A DNA stretch of 64,000 bases, taken from positions 372,001 through 436,000 of the forward strand of contig NZ_JAOQJE010000001.1 of NCBI RefSeq assembly GCF_025567315.1, written 5' to 3'. Below the pieces are notes generated by a model, which was not told the DNA's origin, made no database searches, and was given only the letters and a program-made list of their open reading frames with translations. The position numbers were made by a program, and so were the translations under genes. Within the stretch, counting starts at the first letter, position 1; each line of letters starts with the position of its first letter. Below are positions 51,329 to 60,429 of this stretch, in pieces. Source of the stretch: Agathobaculum ammoniilyticum. GTDB lineage: Bacteria; Bacillota; Clostridia; Oscillospirales; Butyricicoccaceae.

Positions 51329-52786
51329 ATGCAAGAGCAATATGATGTAATTGTGATTGGCGCAGGCGTTGTCGGGAGTGCGATTGCGAGGGAGCTTTCC
51401 CGATACCGGCTGCGTATAGCGGTACTGGAAAAAAATCTGGATGTATGCAATGAGACGAGCGGACGCAATTCCGCTGTGGTACACGGCGGCTTCGCCAATC
51501 CGGTCGGGAGCCTGAAGGCGCGCTTCTGCGTATCAGGAAATAAGATGATGGATAAGCTGGCGGCAGAACTGGATTTTCCTTTTAAGCGGTGTGGCAAGGT
51601 GCTGGTCGGTAATACACCGGCGGATATGGAACAGCTCCAGCGCACGATGGAGCAAGGTGCGATAAACGGTATGGACGGACTGGAACTGGTAGACGAGGCG
51701 CGTCTGCATGAGCTGGTGCCGGCGGTTGTGGGAAAATTTGCAATGTGGTCGAAAAACAGTGGTATCATGGACCCGTTTTTGTATACGATTGCGCTGGCGG
51801 AAAACGCTCATGCTAACGGGGTATCCTACTTTTTCGATCACGAGGTGACCGGCATCCACAGAGAAACAGACGTCTATGTCCTGCAGACCGGTAAGGGAGA
51901 TTTCCGGACACGTTGGGTGGTCAATGCTGCGGGGCTGGGCTGCAAACGGATATCCGATATGCTGGGAATTACGGGTTACCGCGTGGTTGGTTCGCGCAGC
52001 AATTATATTATCCTGCATAAGCGGATGGGGAGACTGCTGCCTATGCCGGTTTATCCGGTACCGAATAACGTCTACATGGGAATCCATGTGACGCCGACAG
52101 TGGACGGGAACGTTACGGTTGGGCCAGATGCCGAGAATACGGATAAGCTTGATGACTACACTGTCCCACAGAAGAATATAGAGGAGCTGGCCGCCAGTGG
52201 TACGGTGCTGTGGCCGCATATCCACAAAAAGGATCAGATTCGCACGTTCGCCGGCATCCAGCCTAAGCTGGTGGATGAGAACGGTACGGTACAGGACTAC
52301 AAAATCGAGATCAGGGACGATATTGCGCCGCAAGCGGTCAACCTGGTGGGGATCGAATCGCCCGGCCTGACTGCATCCGTGCCGATCGCACAATATGTCG
52401 TTGAACTGATGCGCGAGCGCGAGGCGTTTGCGGAAAATCCGGCGTTTAACCCTTGTCGAAAGGGAATCGTCCGGTTCGCGGACTGCACTCCTGCGGAGCA
52501 GGCGCGCCTGATCGCCAGCGATCAGGATTATGGTGAACTGGTGTGCGGTTGTGAGGGGGTTACCAAAGCCGAACTCCTTGCAGCGATTCACAACCCGCTG
52601 GGCGTTGTAACTATGACGGGTATCAAGTACCGCACCCGTGCCATGATGGGCGGCTGTCAGGGCGGCTTCTGCCAAATGAAGATCGAGCAGATGATTGAGC
52701 AGGAGCTGGGTTGCAGGCCGCAGGAGGTCTGCTACAGCCGGAAAGGCTCGTGGGTGCTGACCGGCAATATGAGAGGGGAGGCGTGA
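51329..52786 (+). CDS. GlpA-like FAD-dependent dehydrogenase with BFD-type Fe-S domain
   Basis: 485 residues. N-terminal FAD-binding DAO fold: VIVIGAGVVGSAIAREL (about 7-23), then ETSGRNSAVVHGGF. The C-terminal part is a BFD-like [2Fe-2S] region with CGCEGVTKAEL and GGCQGGFC cysteines. This is the layout of the anaerobic glycerol 3-phosphate dehydrogenase large subunit (GlpA) and of related hydroxyacid oxidoreductases in clostridia. No glycerol kinase or facilitator is nearby, so the substrate may be another hydroxy acid. ATG 51329 is used; the frame opening at 51290 lies in the operator. Confidence 0.85.
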   Translation: MQEQYDVIVIGAGVVGSAIARELSRYRLRIAVLEKNLDVCNETSGRNSAVVHGGFANPVGSLKARFCVSGNKMMDKLAAELDFPFKRCGKVLVGNTPADMEQLQRTMEQGAINGMDGLELVDEARLHELVPAVVGKFAMWSKNSGIMDPFLYTIALAENAHANGVSYFFDHEVTGIHRETDVYVLQTGKGDFRTRWVVNAAGLGCKRISDMLGITGYRVVGSRSNYIILHKRMGRLLPMPVYPVPNNVYMGIHVTPTVDGNVTVGPDAENTDKLDDYTVPQKNIEELAASGTVLWPHIHKKDQIRTFAGIQPKLVDENGTVQDYKIEIRDDIAPQAVNLVGIESPGLTASVPIAQYVVELMREREAFAENPAFNPCRKGIVRFADCTPAEQARLIASDQDYGELVCGCEGVTKAELLAAIHNPLGVVTMTGIKYRTRAMMGGCQGGFCQMKIEQMIEQELGCRPQEVCYSRKGSWVLTGNMRGEA

Positions 52787-52789
52787 TAA

Positions 52790-54022
52790 ATGGAACGGAA
52801 AGAGGTTGTAATCATAGGCGGCGGCCCCGCCGGATTAGCGGCGGCAGTCGAGCTGCATAAGCAGGGCGTGCGGGATATGGTAATACTGGAGCGTGAGGAC
52901 AGACTTGGCGGTATTCTGCGGCAGTGCATCCATGATGGCTTTGGACTGGGGCGGTTCGGGGAAAGCCTGTCCGGACCCGAATACGCGCAGGCGTTTATCG
53001 ACGAGGTTCAGGCGCGCGGCATCCCGTATGAGACTGGAGCGGCCGTACTGGAGCTGACATGTGACCGGAAGGTTACTGCGGCTACACGCAGCGGGCTTCG
53101 GCAATATGAGGCCAAAGCGGTCGTGCTTGCCATGGGGTGCAAGGAGCGTAGTCGCGGCTCGCTTGGCATACCAGGCGAGCGCCCTTCCGGCGTGTTCACC
53201 GCAGGGTCGGCACAGGCGTACATGAACCTGTATAACCGCATGCCGGGCAGGGAGGTCGTTATTCTTGGCTCAGGTGATATTGGCATGATCATGGCGCGCC
53301 GACTGACGCTGGAAGGTGCGCATGTGCAGGCAGTATTCGAGCTGCTGCCGCATCCGAGCGGCCTGCCGCGCAATATCGTGCAATGCTTGGACGATTACGA
53401 CATCCCGCTGTATCTCAGCCATACAGTCACGGAGATCCACGGCCGGACGCGGTTGACCGGTGTCACGGTAGCTGAAGTTGACGTGGACAGACGCCCGATC
53501 CCAGGCACAGAACAGGAGTATACATGCGATACGCTAATTCTGTCGGTCGGATTGATCCCAGAGAATCAACTTCTGGAGGGCGCGGGTATTGTAATAGATC
53601 CTCGCACGAACGGAGCAGCCGTGGATGAAGCGCTGCAGACCAGCGTGCCGGGGATCTTTTCAGCGGGTAACGTGTTACATGTGCATGACCTGGTCGATTT
53701 TGTGTCGCTGGAAGCGGAGACGCTGGCGCGTAGCGTGGCGGCGTATGTCGCGGGAACTCCGCCCGTACCCTGCAACCTGGCGGTCGAAGCCGGCCGTGGA
53801 GTGGGACATACCGTGCCGCAGCGGGTGAGTGGAACGGCGGATTTCACACTTTCGCTGCGCGTGACAGGGCATTATCGGGACTGCCGCCTGGTCGTGCGGC
53901 AGGACGGGCGTGAGGTCGTGTCGAAACGTATGAAAAAGGCGATCCCCGCAGAGATGGTCCAGCTTGCGGTTAAAGCGGGAAACCTGCGCCGGATAGGCGC
54001 GCTGGAGGTGTCAGTGGAATGA
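52790..54022 (+). CDS. NAD(P)/FAD-dependent oxidoreductase, partner subunit
   Basis: 410 residues. Two nucleotide-binding folds: VVIIGGGPAGLAAAVEL (6-22) for FAD and VVILGSGDIGMIMARRL (about 150-166) for NAD(P), plus a late GIFSAGNVLHVHDL segment binding FAD. It resembles thioredoxin-reductase-like subunits that sit beside GlpA-like proteins and DUF1667 proteins. It probably moves electrons from the dehydrogenase to NAD or another carrier. It starts 3 bases after the previous gene and overlaps the next by 4. Confidence 0.88.
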   Translation: MERKEVVIIGGGPAGLAAAVELHKQGVRDMVILEREDRLGGILRQCIHDGFGLGRFGESLSGPEYAQAFIDEVQARGIPYETGAAVLELTCDRKVTAATRSGLRQYEAKAVVLAMGCKERSRGSLGIPGERPSGVFTAGSAQAYMNLYNRMPGREVVILGSGDIGMIMARRLTLEGAHVQAVFELLPHPSGLPRNIVQCLDDYDIPLYLSHTVTEIHGRTRLTGVTVAEVDVDRRPIPGTEQEYTCDTLILSVGLIPENQLLEGAGIVIDPRTNGAAVDEALQTSVPGIFSAGNVLHVHDLVDFVSLEAETLARSVAAYVAGTPPVPCNLAVEAGRGVGHTVPQRVSGTADFTLSLRVTGHYRDCRLVVRQDGREVVSKRMKKAIPAEMVQLAVKAGNLRRIGALEVSVE

Positions 54023-54393
54023 AAAAACAGTATACTTGTATCATTTGCCCGAACGGCTGTGAGATCGAGGCTGAATGGGACAATGGAAAAATTTTGTCGG
54101 TCGTGGGACACACCTGCCCGAAAGGGGAACAGTATGTGCGGCAGGAGTTGACTGCTCCTAAGCGGACGATTGCGAGTTCGATTCTGGTGGAAAATGGCGT
54201 CCTGCCGCTTGCGAGTGTGAGACTGACCGCACCTATCCCCAAGGAGATGATCTTTCCGGTGATGGAGCAAATCAGGCAGATCACGCTGCGGGCGCCCGTT
54301 AAGGCGGGGACGGTGGTGTGCCGGCATGTCTGCGGCCTGGAGAGCGACGTGGTGGTCACAAAGAACGTGGAAGAACGAAAACAGGAAGAATAG
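54019..54393 (+). CDS. DUF1667 cysteine-rich small protein
   Basis: 124 residues. N-terminal cysteines CIICPNGC (7-14) and a later CPKG (36-39) suggest a metal or Fe-S site; a further conserved VCRHVCG is near the end. DUF1667 proteins occur as the third gene behind the GlpA-like and FAD genes and probably serve in electron transfer; the function is not proven. It overlaps the upstream stop by 4 bases (ATGA). Confidence 0.88.
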   Translation: MKKQYTCIICPNGCEIEAEWDNGKILSVVGHTCPKGEQYVRQELTAPKRTIASSILVENGVLPLASVRLTAPIPKEMIFPVMEQIRQITLRAPVKAGTVVCRHVCGLESDVVVTKNVEERKQEE

Positions 54394-54563
54394 CAATCGA
54401 AACATCGGAAAAGGGTAAGCGCTTCAGGATATATGAGAGCGTGACTGGGGGAAAAAGCTTTTATTTCCCGTGGTAAGGAAATTATTCCACTATAAACTAT
54501 AAAAATTCAATTTTGCTTTTCGTAGCGTTACGATTCCGTATCAAAGGTAAGATAGAATTGGTT

Positions 54564-54613
54564 AAAAGCGCAAAGCAAAGGGTACCGCGTTTGCGGTACC
54601 CTTTGCTTTGCGC
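54564..54613 (-). terminator. Long-stem terminator between convergent operons
   Basis: A perfect 21-bp stem (54568-54588 with 54593-54613) around a 4-base loop; TTTT follows on the minus strand, so it ends the long right-hand operon and may also stop the + operon. The rest of 54394-54652 holds no gene I can support. Confidence 0.8.
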
Positions 54614-54652
54614 TGTCGCGCGATATTGAAAAAGAGGTTAAGTGATATGGTC

Positions 54653-55693
54653 TTAAAATGGGTAGTCCACCTGATATTTTTCAGAAAGTTCGCGGAACTC
54701 CTTTAGGACTGGCTCGGAGAGTTCGATACCATCCTCCCTGTTTTTTTGCGCTGCGGCATATTCGATTTCACCAGGGATGAGTACGCCGGTCGAACCCTCG
54801 GCGGGCGGACAGGCTTTGATACTGTCGAACAGATCGTCTACGCTCTGCTGGAACTCCGCGAGTGGGAGGAACTTGCTAATATCAATTACGCACATGCAAT
54901 AGCCGATGTTGGAAGGTTCCTCCAGGTTTTCAAATACGCGCGGGATATGCTGGCTGTCGTTTGCACCGGCAAGACTGTGGCACAGCACATCGATAATCAG
55001 TGCAAGCGCATATCCCTTGGGTCCCCCGAAAGGAAGAAGCACGCCGGTGTTTGCCGCAACGGGATCGGTCGTTTTGCGGCCCTCGGCATCCAAGGCCCAG
55101 GTATCAGGGATCGAACGGCCTTCCTTTATAGCCAGCGCGATTTTTCCTTTTGCCACAACACTGGTTGCCATGTCGCAGACCAGCATGGGGCGCCGGCCGG
55201 CGGGAATAGCGATCGACATCGGGTTTGTGCCCAGCAGGGGCTTTGCGCCGCCGAACGGGGCGACCAGTTTGGGCGAGTTGCAAACCTCAAAAGCGATCAT
55301 ACCCTGCTCGGCGGCATGCATGACATAGTAACCGCCGAAGCCGTGGTGGGAAGCATTTTTAATTGTGGCGAAGGCTACGCCGTTTTCACGGGCGGTTTCG
55401 ATACAGGCTTCCATCGCTTTCCAGGCGATCGTGGTACCCATGCCGTTGTTCCCGTCTACAGCAAGTGCGGCGGGTGCGGTTCGGACGATAGTCGGCTCGG
55501 CCCTGATATCAGATACGCCGTGCTCGACGCGGGATAGATAACCGCGGAATTTGGTGATACCGTGCGAGCGCACATTGCGCAGGTCGGCATTGATCATATT
55601 ATCGATAAAGATTTTCGCGTTTTCCGGAGACATACCGGCCTTGACCGACACGGCTTCTCCGAATGTGCGGATGGTTTCAACAGGGAATTTCAT
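54653..55693 (-). CDS. Ldh2-family malate/lactate-type dehydrogenase
   Basis: 346 residues of the NAD(P)-dependent Ldh2 family (malate, sulfolactate, ureidoglycolate, 2,3-diketogulonate reductases), unrelated to classical LDH. Seen: RSHGITKFRGYL (about 39-50), NASHHGFGGYYVMHA with the catalytic histidine, LGTNPMSIAIPA and the GPKGYALALIIDVL segment. It oxidises a 2-hydroxy acid or reduces a 2-keto acid. ATG 55693 follows AAGGAG. It lies 16 bases after rpoN and is the last gene of the operon. Confidence 0.92.
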   Translation of the reverse strand: MKFPVETIRTFGEAVSVKAGMSPENAKIFIDNMINADLRNVRSHGITKFRGYLSRVEHGVSDIRAEPTIVRTAPAALAVDGNNGMGTTIAWKAMEACIETARENGVAFATIKNASHHGFGGYYVMHAAEQGMIAFEVCNSPKLVAPFGGAKPLLGTNPMSIAIPAGRRPMLVCDMATSVVAKGKIALAIKEGRSIPDTWALDAEGRKTTDPVAANTGVLLPFGGPKGYALALIIDVLCHSLAGANDSQHIPRVFENLEEPSNIGYCMCVIDISKFLPLAEFQQSVDDLFDSIKACPPAEGSTGVLIPGEIEYAAAQKNREDGIELSEPVLKEFRELSEKYQVDYPF

Positions 55694-55709
55694 AGGGCAG
55701 GACTCCTTT

Positions 55710-57008
55710 TCAACGTTTTCGCTGGGCTGCGGATGGGATCCCAAGCGATTCACGGTATTTTGCAATTGTGCGGCGGGCAAGCGGGATACCCTCCGCCTTC
55801 AGCCGTTCCATCAGCGCCTGATCGCTCAGCGGCGTGTGTTTATCTTCCTCCTCAATCAGCTTTCGCAATGCCTGCATAGCCTGCGCCTGACTGATGCCCT
55901 GTTCTGCATCAAGAGACACGGTGAACAGGTCGCGCAGCGGCAGGGTTTTACGCGGGGTCTGGATATATTTGTCCCGCACACCGCGGCTGACGGTAGATTC
56001 ATGCACACCCATCGCTGCCGCCAGCTGATGAAAGGTAAGAGTTTTCAGCGGCTTGCCATATAGCAGATAATCACTTTGCCAGACCACAACGCGGCTGGCG
56101 ATTTCGGTAAGGGTTGCGCGGCGTTTTTCGATGCAGGTAAGCACAAATTTGGCCTGTGCGAGCCGTTCGGCATAGTAAGCCTTGACCTCCGGCCGGTCGT
56201 CCGAACGGAGCAGCCTGTCATACAGCGTGGATATGCCAACCGAACCCATCCAGCGGTCATTGATATGTATATTCCATTCTCCATCGGTGTAGCTGCACAC
56301 CAGATCCGGAACGATGTATTGCGTCTGGCCACCGGTAAAGGCTGCGGCGGGATGCGGGTCAAGATGGCGGACCGCCTCCAGGCAGCGCCGCTGGACAAGC
56401 TTGGAAATACCGGCTTCCTGTGTGATTTTGGAAAAGCGCCCGGCTGCGAGATCCTCCAGGTAGGAGTGCAGCAAGGTATCAAAGGCGGTATTCCCGAGAC
56501 CCAGCCGCTCCAGTTGCAGAAACAGACAGTCGCCGATGTCGTGCGCGCCGATGCCTGGCGGTTCCAGAGAGCGGAGACGCGCCATGCAGCGCGATACCTG
56601 CTCAGGATGCAGATGCAGGAGTTGGGAAACCTCTTGTGTGGAAACGTCCAGAAAGCCCTGCGCGCTGAGCGAATCAATCAAAAACTGCATGCAGCCCCAT
56701 TCGGCAGACGACATGGAGCGCTCGTTGAGCTGGCTGAGCAGATGGTCGCGAAGGGACGGACGATCGGGGAGCGGGATGTCTCCGTGTTCCGGAGCTTCGG
56801 AGGGTGCGCCGTGTCCCGAAAGGGAAAATGGTTCGGAAAAAGAGCTGTCGGTGTATTCGGGCGGTTCGAGTAACGGGTTATCCTCCAGCTCGCGCTGGAG
56901 GAACCGCTCGAGTTCGTCTCCGGTCATGGCAAGCACGTTCAGAGATTGTACCTGTGCGTGGGACAGGGTTTGCTTTTGCGAAAGGCTTTGTTTTGCATGG
57001 ATATCCAT
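55710..57008 (-). CDS. rpoN: RNA polymerase sigma-54 factor
   Basis: 432 residues. Region I is a short, Gln- and Leu-rich stretch (about 8-50: QSLSQKQTLSHAQVQSLNVL) that meets enhancer-binding proteins; the core-binding domain follows (about 85-270); the helix-turn-helix contains LTFHQLAAAMGVHESTVSRGV; and the RpoN box is ARRTIAKYRE (411-420). Sigma-54 needs an AAA+ activator, none of which is in the window. It lies in the same direction as, and 28 bases after, the transketolase genes, and 16 bases before the dehydrogenase gene, so it seems to be transcribed within a catabolic operon. Start follows CAGGAG. Confidence 0.95.
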   Translation of the reverse strand: MDIHAKQSLSQKQTLSHAQVQSLNVLAMTGDELERFLQRELEDNPLLEPPEYTDSSFSEPFSLSGHGAPSEAPEHGDIPLPDRPSLRDHLLSQLNERSMSSAEWGCMQFLIDSLSAQGFLDVSTQEVSQLLHLHPEQVSRCMARLRSLEPPGIGAHDIGDCLFLQLERLGLGNTAFDTLLHSYLEDLAAGRFSKITQEAGISKLVQRRCLEAVRHLDPHPAAAFTGGQTQYIVPDLVCSYTDGEWNIHINDRWMGSVGISTLYDRLLRSDDRPEVKAYYAERLAQAKFVLTCIEKRRATLTEIASRVVVWQSDYLLYGKPLKTLTFHQLAAAMGVHESTVSRGVRDKYIQTPRKTLPLRDLFTVSLDAEQGISQAQAMQALRKLIEEEDKHTPLSDQALMERLKAEGIPLARRTIAKYRESLGIPSAAQRKR

Positions 57009-57036
57009 GACAACTCCTGTTCTTAAGGGGAAATTT

Positions 57037-57981
57037 TTAACGGGACGTTTTGCGCTGCACGGCCCGCCGCGCTGCTGCGCACAGGGAATCTACGCCGAGG
57101 CCGTACTTGTCGATCAGCTCCTCCGGAGTGCCGGATTCGCCAAAGCTGTCCTGCACGCCGATACGCTCGACCGGTACGCAGACGCTCTCCGAAAGCGTCT
57201 CGCATACCGCGCTGCCCAGCCCACCGATGACCTGATGCTCCTCGCAGGTAACAACAGCGCCGGTTTCCGAGGCGTGCCGGATGACATCCTCACGGTCAAG
57301 AGGCTTGACGGTATGCACGTTGACGACGCGGGCAGAAATGCCTTCGGCAGAGAGCTGCTCCGCAGCCCGCATCGCCTGATGGACAAGGTAACCGTTTGCG
57401 AGGAATACCATATCGCTGCCGTCGCATACCAGACGGTTTTTACCGAGTACAAAAGGAGTGTCCTCATCCGTTATGACAGGGACCGCTTCGCGGCCGAAGC
57501 GGATAAAGCACGGCCCAGGGTGGTCATACAGGGCAAGCGTCGCCTTGCGGGTCTCGATTGCGTCGCAGGGGACGACAACCGTCATACCCGGCAAAGTGCG
57601 CATCAGCGCCACGTCCTCAAGCGCCTGATGTGTGGCACCATCCGGCCCGACCGAGATGCCGCCATGCGCCCCCGCGAGCTTAACGTTCAGGTGGTTATAG
57701 CAGACGGTGTTGCGGATCTGATCCCAGGCGCGGCCCGCAAGGAACACGCCGTAGGTTGATACAAAGGGGGTAAGCCCGGCAAGGGCCATGCCGGCGGCTG
57801 TGCCGACCATATCCTGTTCGGAAATGCCGCAATCCAAAAAGTATGAGGGGTTTTCCTGCTTGACCCATTCCGAACGGGTGGATTTAGCCACGTCCGCATC
57901 CAGAACCATCACATCCTCATGCAGACGGCTGAGTTCAAGGAGCGCTTTGCCGTATCCGTCGCGCATAGGCGTATCCTTCAT
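57037..57981 (-). CDS. Transketolase, C-terminal subunit
   Basis: 314 residues: pyrimidine-binding TPP domain and C-terminal domain of a split transketolase. Marks are VLDADVAKSTRSEW, the glutamate region FLDCGISEQDMVGTAAG that activates TPP, and GAHGGISVGPDGATHQALED. It overlaps the N-terminal subunit gene by 4 bases. Together they move two-carbon units between sugar phosphates or similar substrates. Confidence 0.94.
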   Translation of the reverse strand: MKDTPMRDGYGKALLELSRLHEDVMVLDADVAKSTRSEWVKQENPSYFLDCGISEQDMVGTAAGMALAGLTPFVSTYGVFLAGRAWDQIRNTVCYNHLNVKLAGAHGGISVGPDGATHQALEDVALMRTLPGMTVVVPCDAIETRKATLALYDHPGPCFIRFGREAVPVITDEDTPFVLGKNRLVCDGSDMVFLANGYLVHQAMRAAEQLSAEGISARVVNVHTVKPLDREDVIRHASETGAVVTCEEHQVIGGLGSAVCETLSESVCVPVERIGVQDSFGESGTPEELIDKYGLGVDSLCAAARRAVQRKTSR

Positions 57982-58802
57982 GCTTCCACCTCCAGCTCTG
58001 CCATCGCCTGTGCATATTCTTCATCATTTGGCGCGGTTCCATGCCATTTTGCGCTGTTTTCCATATAGGAAACGCCCTTGCCCTTTACGCATTGGGCGAG
58101 TATAACGGTCGGCCTGCCCTTACAGGCGCGTGCGGCCTGATAGGCGGAGTAAATCGCGCTGACGTCGTGCCCGTCCGTTTCTATCACGTTCCAGCGGAAA
58201 GCCTCCCACTTTTCGCGGAGCGGCTGTACCTCCTTGATCTCATCGACGCGGCCGTCAAGCTGAACGTTGTTGTAGTCGACGAGGGCGCATATATTGTCCA
58301 GCCCGTGCTGGGGGGCAAACATTGCCGCCTCCCATGCCTGGCCTTCCTGTAGCTCTCCATCACCCATCAGGCAGTAGACGCGCGCGTCCGAACCGCGCCG
58401 CTGCAACGCAAAGGCAATACCGTTTGCAATGCTGAGCCCTTGACCGAGCGAACCGGAGGAACAGTCCAAGCCGGGCGTCGCATCCTTTTTGGGGTGTCCC
58501 TGAAGGCGGGAGCCGAAGCGGCGCAGCGTGAGCAGCTCCTCAGGAGGGAAAAAGCCACGGCGTGCGAGCACACTGTAAATTACCGGCGCGGTATGCCCCT
58601 TGGAAAGGATGAACCGGTCGCGCTCTGCCCAATTCGGGGAGGAAGGGTCGCAGCGGAACTGGTCCGTGAAATACAGCGTCGCGAGCAGATCGGCGGCAGA
58701 AAGAGAGCCGCCCGGATGACCGGAGCCGGCTGCGTGTATCATGGTAACGATATCGCGGCGGATCTGCCGGGCGATTTCCTTAATTTTTTGTTCCTGAAAC
58801 AT
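57978..58802 (-). CDS. Transketolase, N-terminal subunit
   Basis: 274 residues: the TPP diphosphate-binding domain. Marks are GSGHPGGSLSAADLLATLYF (the HPGG stretch), LSKGHTAPVIYSVL, and the TPP/Mg motif GDGELQEGQAWEAAMFA. Good AAGGAGG site. It follows the RraA-like gene by 10 bases. Confidence 0.94.
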   Translation of the reverse strand: MFQEQKIKEIARQIRRDIVTMIHAAGSGHPGGSLSAADLLATLYFTDQFRCDPSSPNWAERDRFILSKGHTAPVIYSVLARRGFFPPEELLTLRRFGSRLQGHPKKDATPGLDCSSGSLGQGLSIANGIAFALQRRGSDARVYCLMGDGELQEGQAWEAAMFAPQHGLDNICALVDYNNVQLDGRVDEIKEVQPLREKWEAFRWNVIETDGHDVSAIYSAYQAARACKGRPTVILAQCVKGKGVSYMENSAKWHGTAPNDEEYAQAMAELEVEA

Positions 58803-58812
58803 ACGGCCTCCT

Positions 58813-59538
58813 TTACTTGCCGATTGCGGCGCGGCGGCGGGTCATTTCCGCACGCCATGCCATGACTTCATCCGCAGTGACGCGGCGGCCCTCCGACAGC
58901 GCTTTCCGGCAGGGGAGCAGAAGGGCGTCCTCTGCCTCTACCGCCTGCCGGCACGCGGCGGCCAGACGGGGGGCGATCTCGTGAGGAATTACGATCGCGC
59001 CATGACAATCCGCGTGGATCAGGTCGCCGGGATGGACCTCCATGCCGCAGACCTCCACCGTTCCACCGGCCTCGACCATATGGATGTACGCGTGGGAGAT
59101 CAGGATCTCCCGGGAGAACAGGTAGAAGCCAACCTTCGCGACCTCCGCCACATCGCGGACGCCGCCCGAGGTGACCGTACCAACGCAGCCGAGCGCCCGA
59201 TGGACGGTCGCCTGCACGTCGCCCCAGAACGAGCCGACCGGCTGCGGGTCGAGATCCTGAATCACCGCGACCTGCGGCTGATCGAAGCCTTCATACTGCT
59301 TGTAGTATGCCCGCATCACCTCATTGTGCCGGGTGTCCGCCGGATACCGTGCGGAAATGATGCCCGTTCGGGCATAGCCGACCATCGGCTTATCCTCCAT
59401 GCTGACGCGCAGGCGCAGACTGGTATCGGTATAGCCTGTGGTTTTGGCGCGCACGCCGAAGCCTTCGATGGCGTTGCAGATGGTCGGGGTGTCAAATTCG
59501 CGCAGCGCTTCCAGCTGTGCATTTGTCAGACATTCCAT
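58813..59538 (-). CDS. RraA-like aldolase/decarboxylase
   Basis: 241 residues of the RraA/HMG-aldolase family (often labelled dimethylmenaquinone methyltransferase). The metal/catalytic motif TSGGVRDVAEV carries the R-D pair and later acid needed by the 4-hydroxy-4-methyl-2-oxoglutarate and oxaloacetate-decarboxylase members; VHPGDLIHADCHGAIVIP is the other family mark. So a true aldolase or decarboxylase of a 2-keto acid is likely, and not RNase E regulation. ATG 59538 follows a G-rich site; it lies 28 bases after the HpcH gene. Confidence 0.88.
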   Translation of the reverse strand: MECLTNAQLEALREFDTPTICNAIEGFGVRAKTTGYTDTSLRLRVSMEDKPMVGYARTGIISARYPADTRHNEVMRAYYKQYEGFDQPQVAVIQDLDPQPVGSFWGDVQATVHRALGCVGTVTSGGVRDVAEVAKVGFYLFSREILISHAYIHMVEAGGTVEVCGMEVHPGDLIHADCHGAIVIPHEIAPRLAAACRQAVEAEDALLLPCRKALSEGRRVTADEVMAWRAEMTRRRAAIGK

Positions 59539-59566
59539 TTTCGGAGCCCCCTTGCTGTGTTCTGGC

Positions 59567-60370
59567 TCAATAGGCCTGTCCAAGCGCGTCCAGAGTCTCA
59601 TGTGTGCCTTTCAGGACCGCCTTGCCGCCGTTAACGATGTAGTTAAAGTCGAAGTTCATGCACAGCCAGTTGGCACCTCGGCCGAGCCAATCCTTGACAA
59701 ACTGTTCGCTGTATGCGCCGGAAACACCGAAAGGCTTGCCGGTCTTACGTAGGATTTCACCGATCCTGTCAAATTCAGACTTGGCTTCAGGGGAAGCGGC
59801 TGTATAGCGGTGCTCCTGCGTGTTCATGCTCATGGCATAGTCGTTCGGGCCGATGACAAAGCCAGAGATGCCGGGCAGTGCCGCGATAGCCTCCAGATCC
59901 TTGACCACGTCAACATGCTCGATTTGCACGATCGTCCAGATGTGCTTATCCTCATTGGCGGTGTACTCTGCCTTGTCCCACATCGAGTAGTTGACCGCAC
60001 GGCGTGTTCCCATGCCGCGTACACCGTTCGGAGGATAGTGCGTTGCTGCGGCGGCTGTTCGGGCCTCCTCCAGCGAGCGCACCATCGGCACGATGATACC
60101 GTCTGCACCCATGTCGAGAACGCTTTTGATAAAAACATGATCGTTCCACGGGACACGGACGATACCGGCCACACCTGCTGCGCGGCATGCGAGCAGATGG
60201 TTTTGGATATCTTTCTTGTCGATGGCGGAATGCTCCGCATCGATCCAGATGAAATCGAAGCCGCAGCCTGCGAGAGCTTCGGTAAGAAACGGGCTGTCAA
60301 AGCCAACGTGGGAGCCAACCGGAACCTTTCCGGCAGCGATTTTATCGGTGATTTTTTGAAGATTAAACAT
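59567..60370 (-). CDS. HpcH/HpaI-family aldolase
   Basis: 267 residues, class II metal-dependent aldolase that splits 2-keto-3-deoxy or 2-keto-4-hydroxy acids to pyruvate and an aldehyde. Seen: FDFIWIDAEHSAID (acid and His of the active site), VRVPWNDHVFIKSVLDMGADGI and the glutamate in IVQIEHVDVVKDLEAI. ATG 60370 follows AAGAGG. It is upstream of the RraA-like gene and downstream of the TRAP genes. Confidence 0.92.
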   Translation of the reverse strand: MFNLQKITDKIAAGKVPVGSHVGFDSPFLTEALAGCGFDFIWIDAEHSAIDKKDIQNHLLACRAAGVAGIVRVPWNDHVFIKSVLDMGADGIIVPMVRSLEEARTAAAATHYPPNGVRGMGTRRAVNYSMWDKAEYTANEDKHIWTIVQIEHVDVVKDLEAIAALPGISGFVIGPNDYAMSMNTQEHRYTAASPEAKSEFDRIGEILRKTGKPFGVSGAYSEQFVKDWLGRGANWLCMNFDFNYIVNGGKAVLKGTHETLDALGQAY

Positions 60371-60429
60371 TAAAGAACCTCTTTCCAAGTCTTATTGTCA
60401 GTTGATGGAATATAGAAAGGATGGGGCAA

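Noticed and set aside
58813..59538. RNase E regulator RraA or demethylmenaquinone methyltransferase
   Set aside because: The R-D metal-site motif and the operon of keto-acid enzymes favour the aldolase/decarboxylase members of the family.
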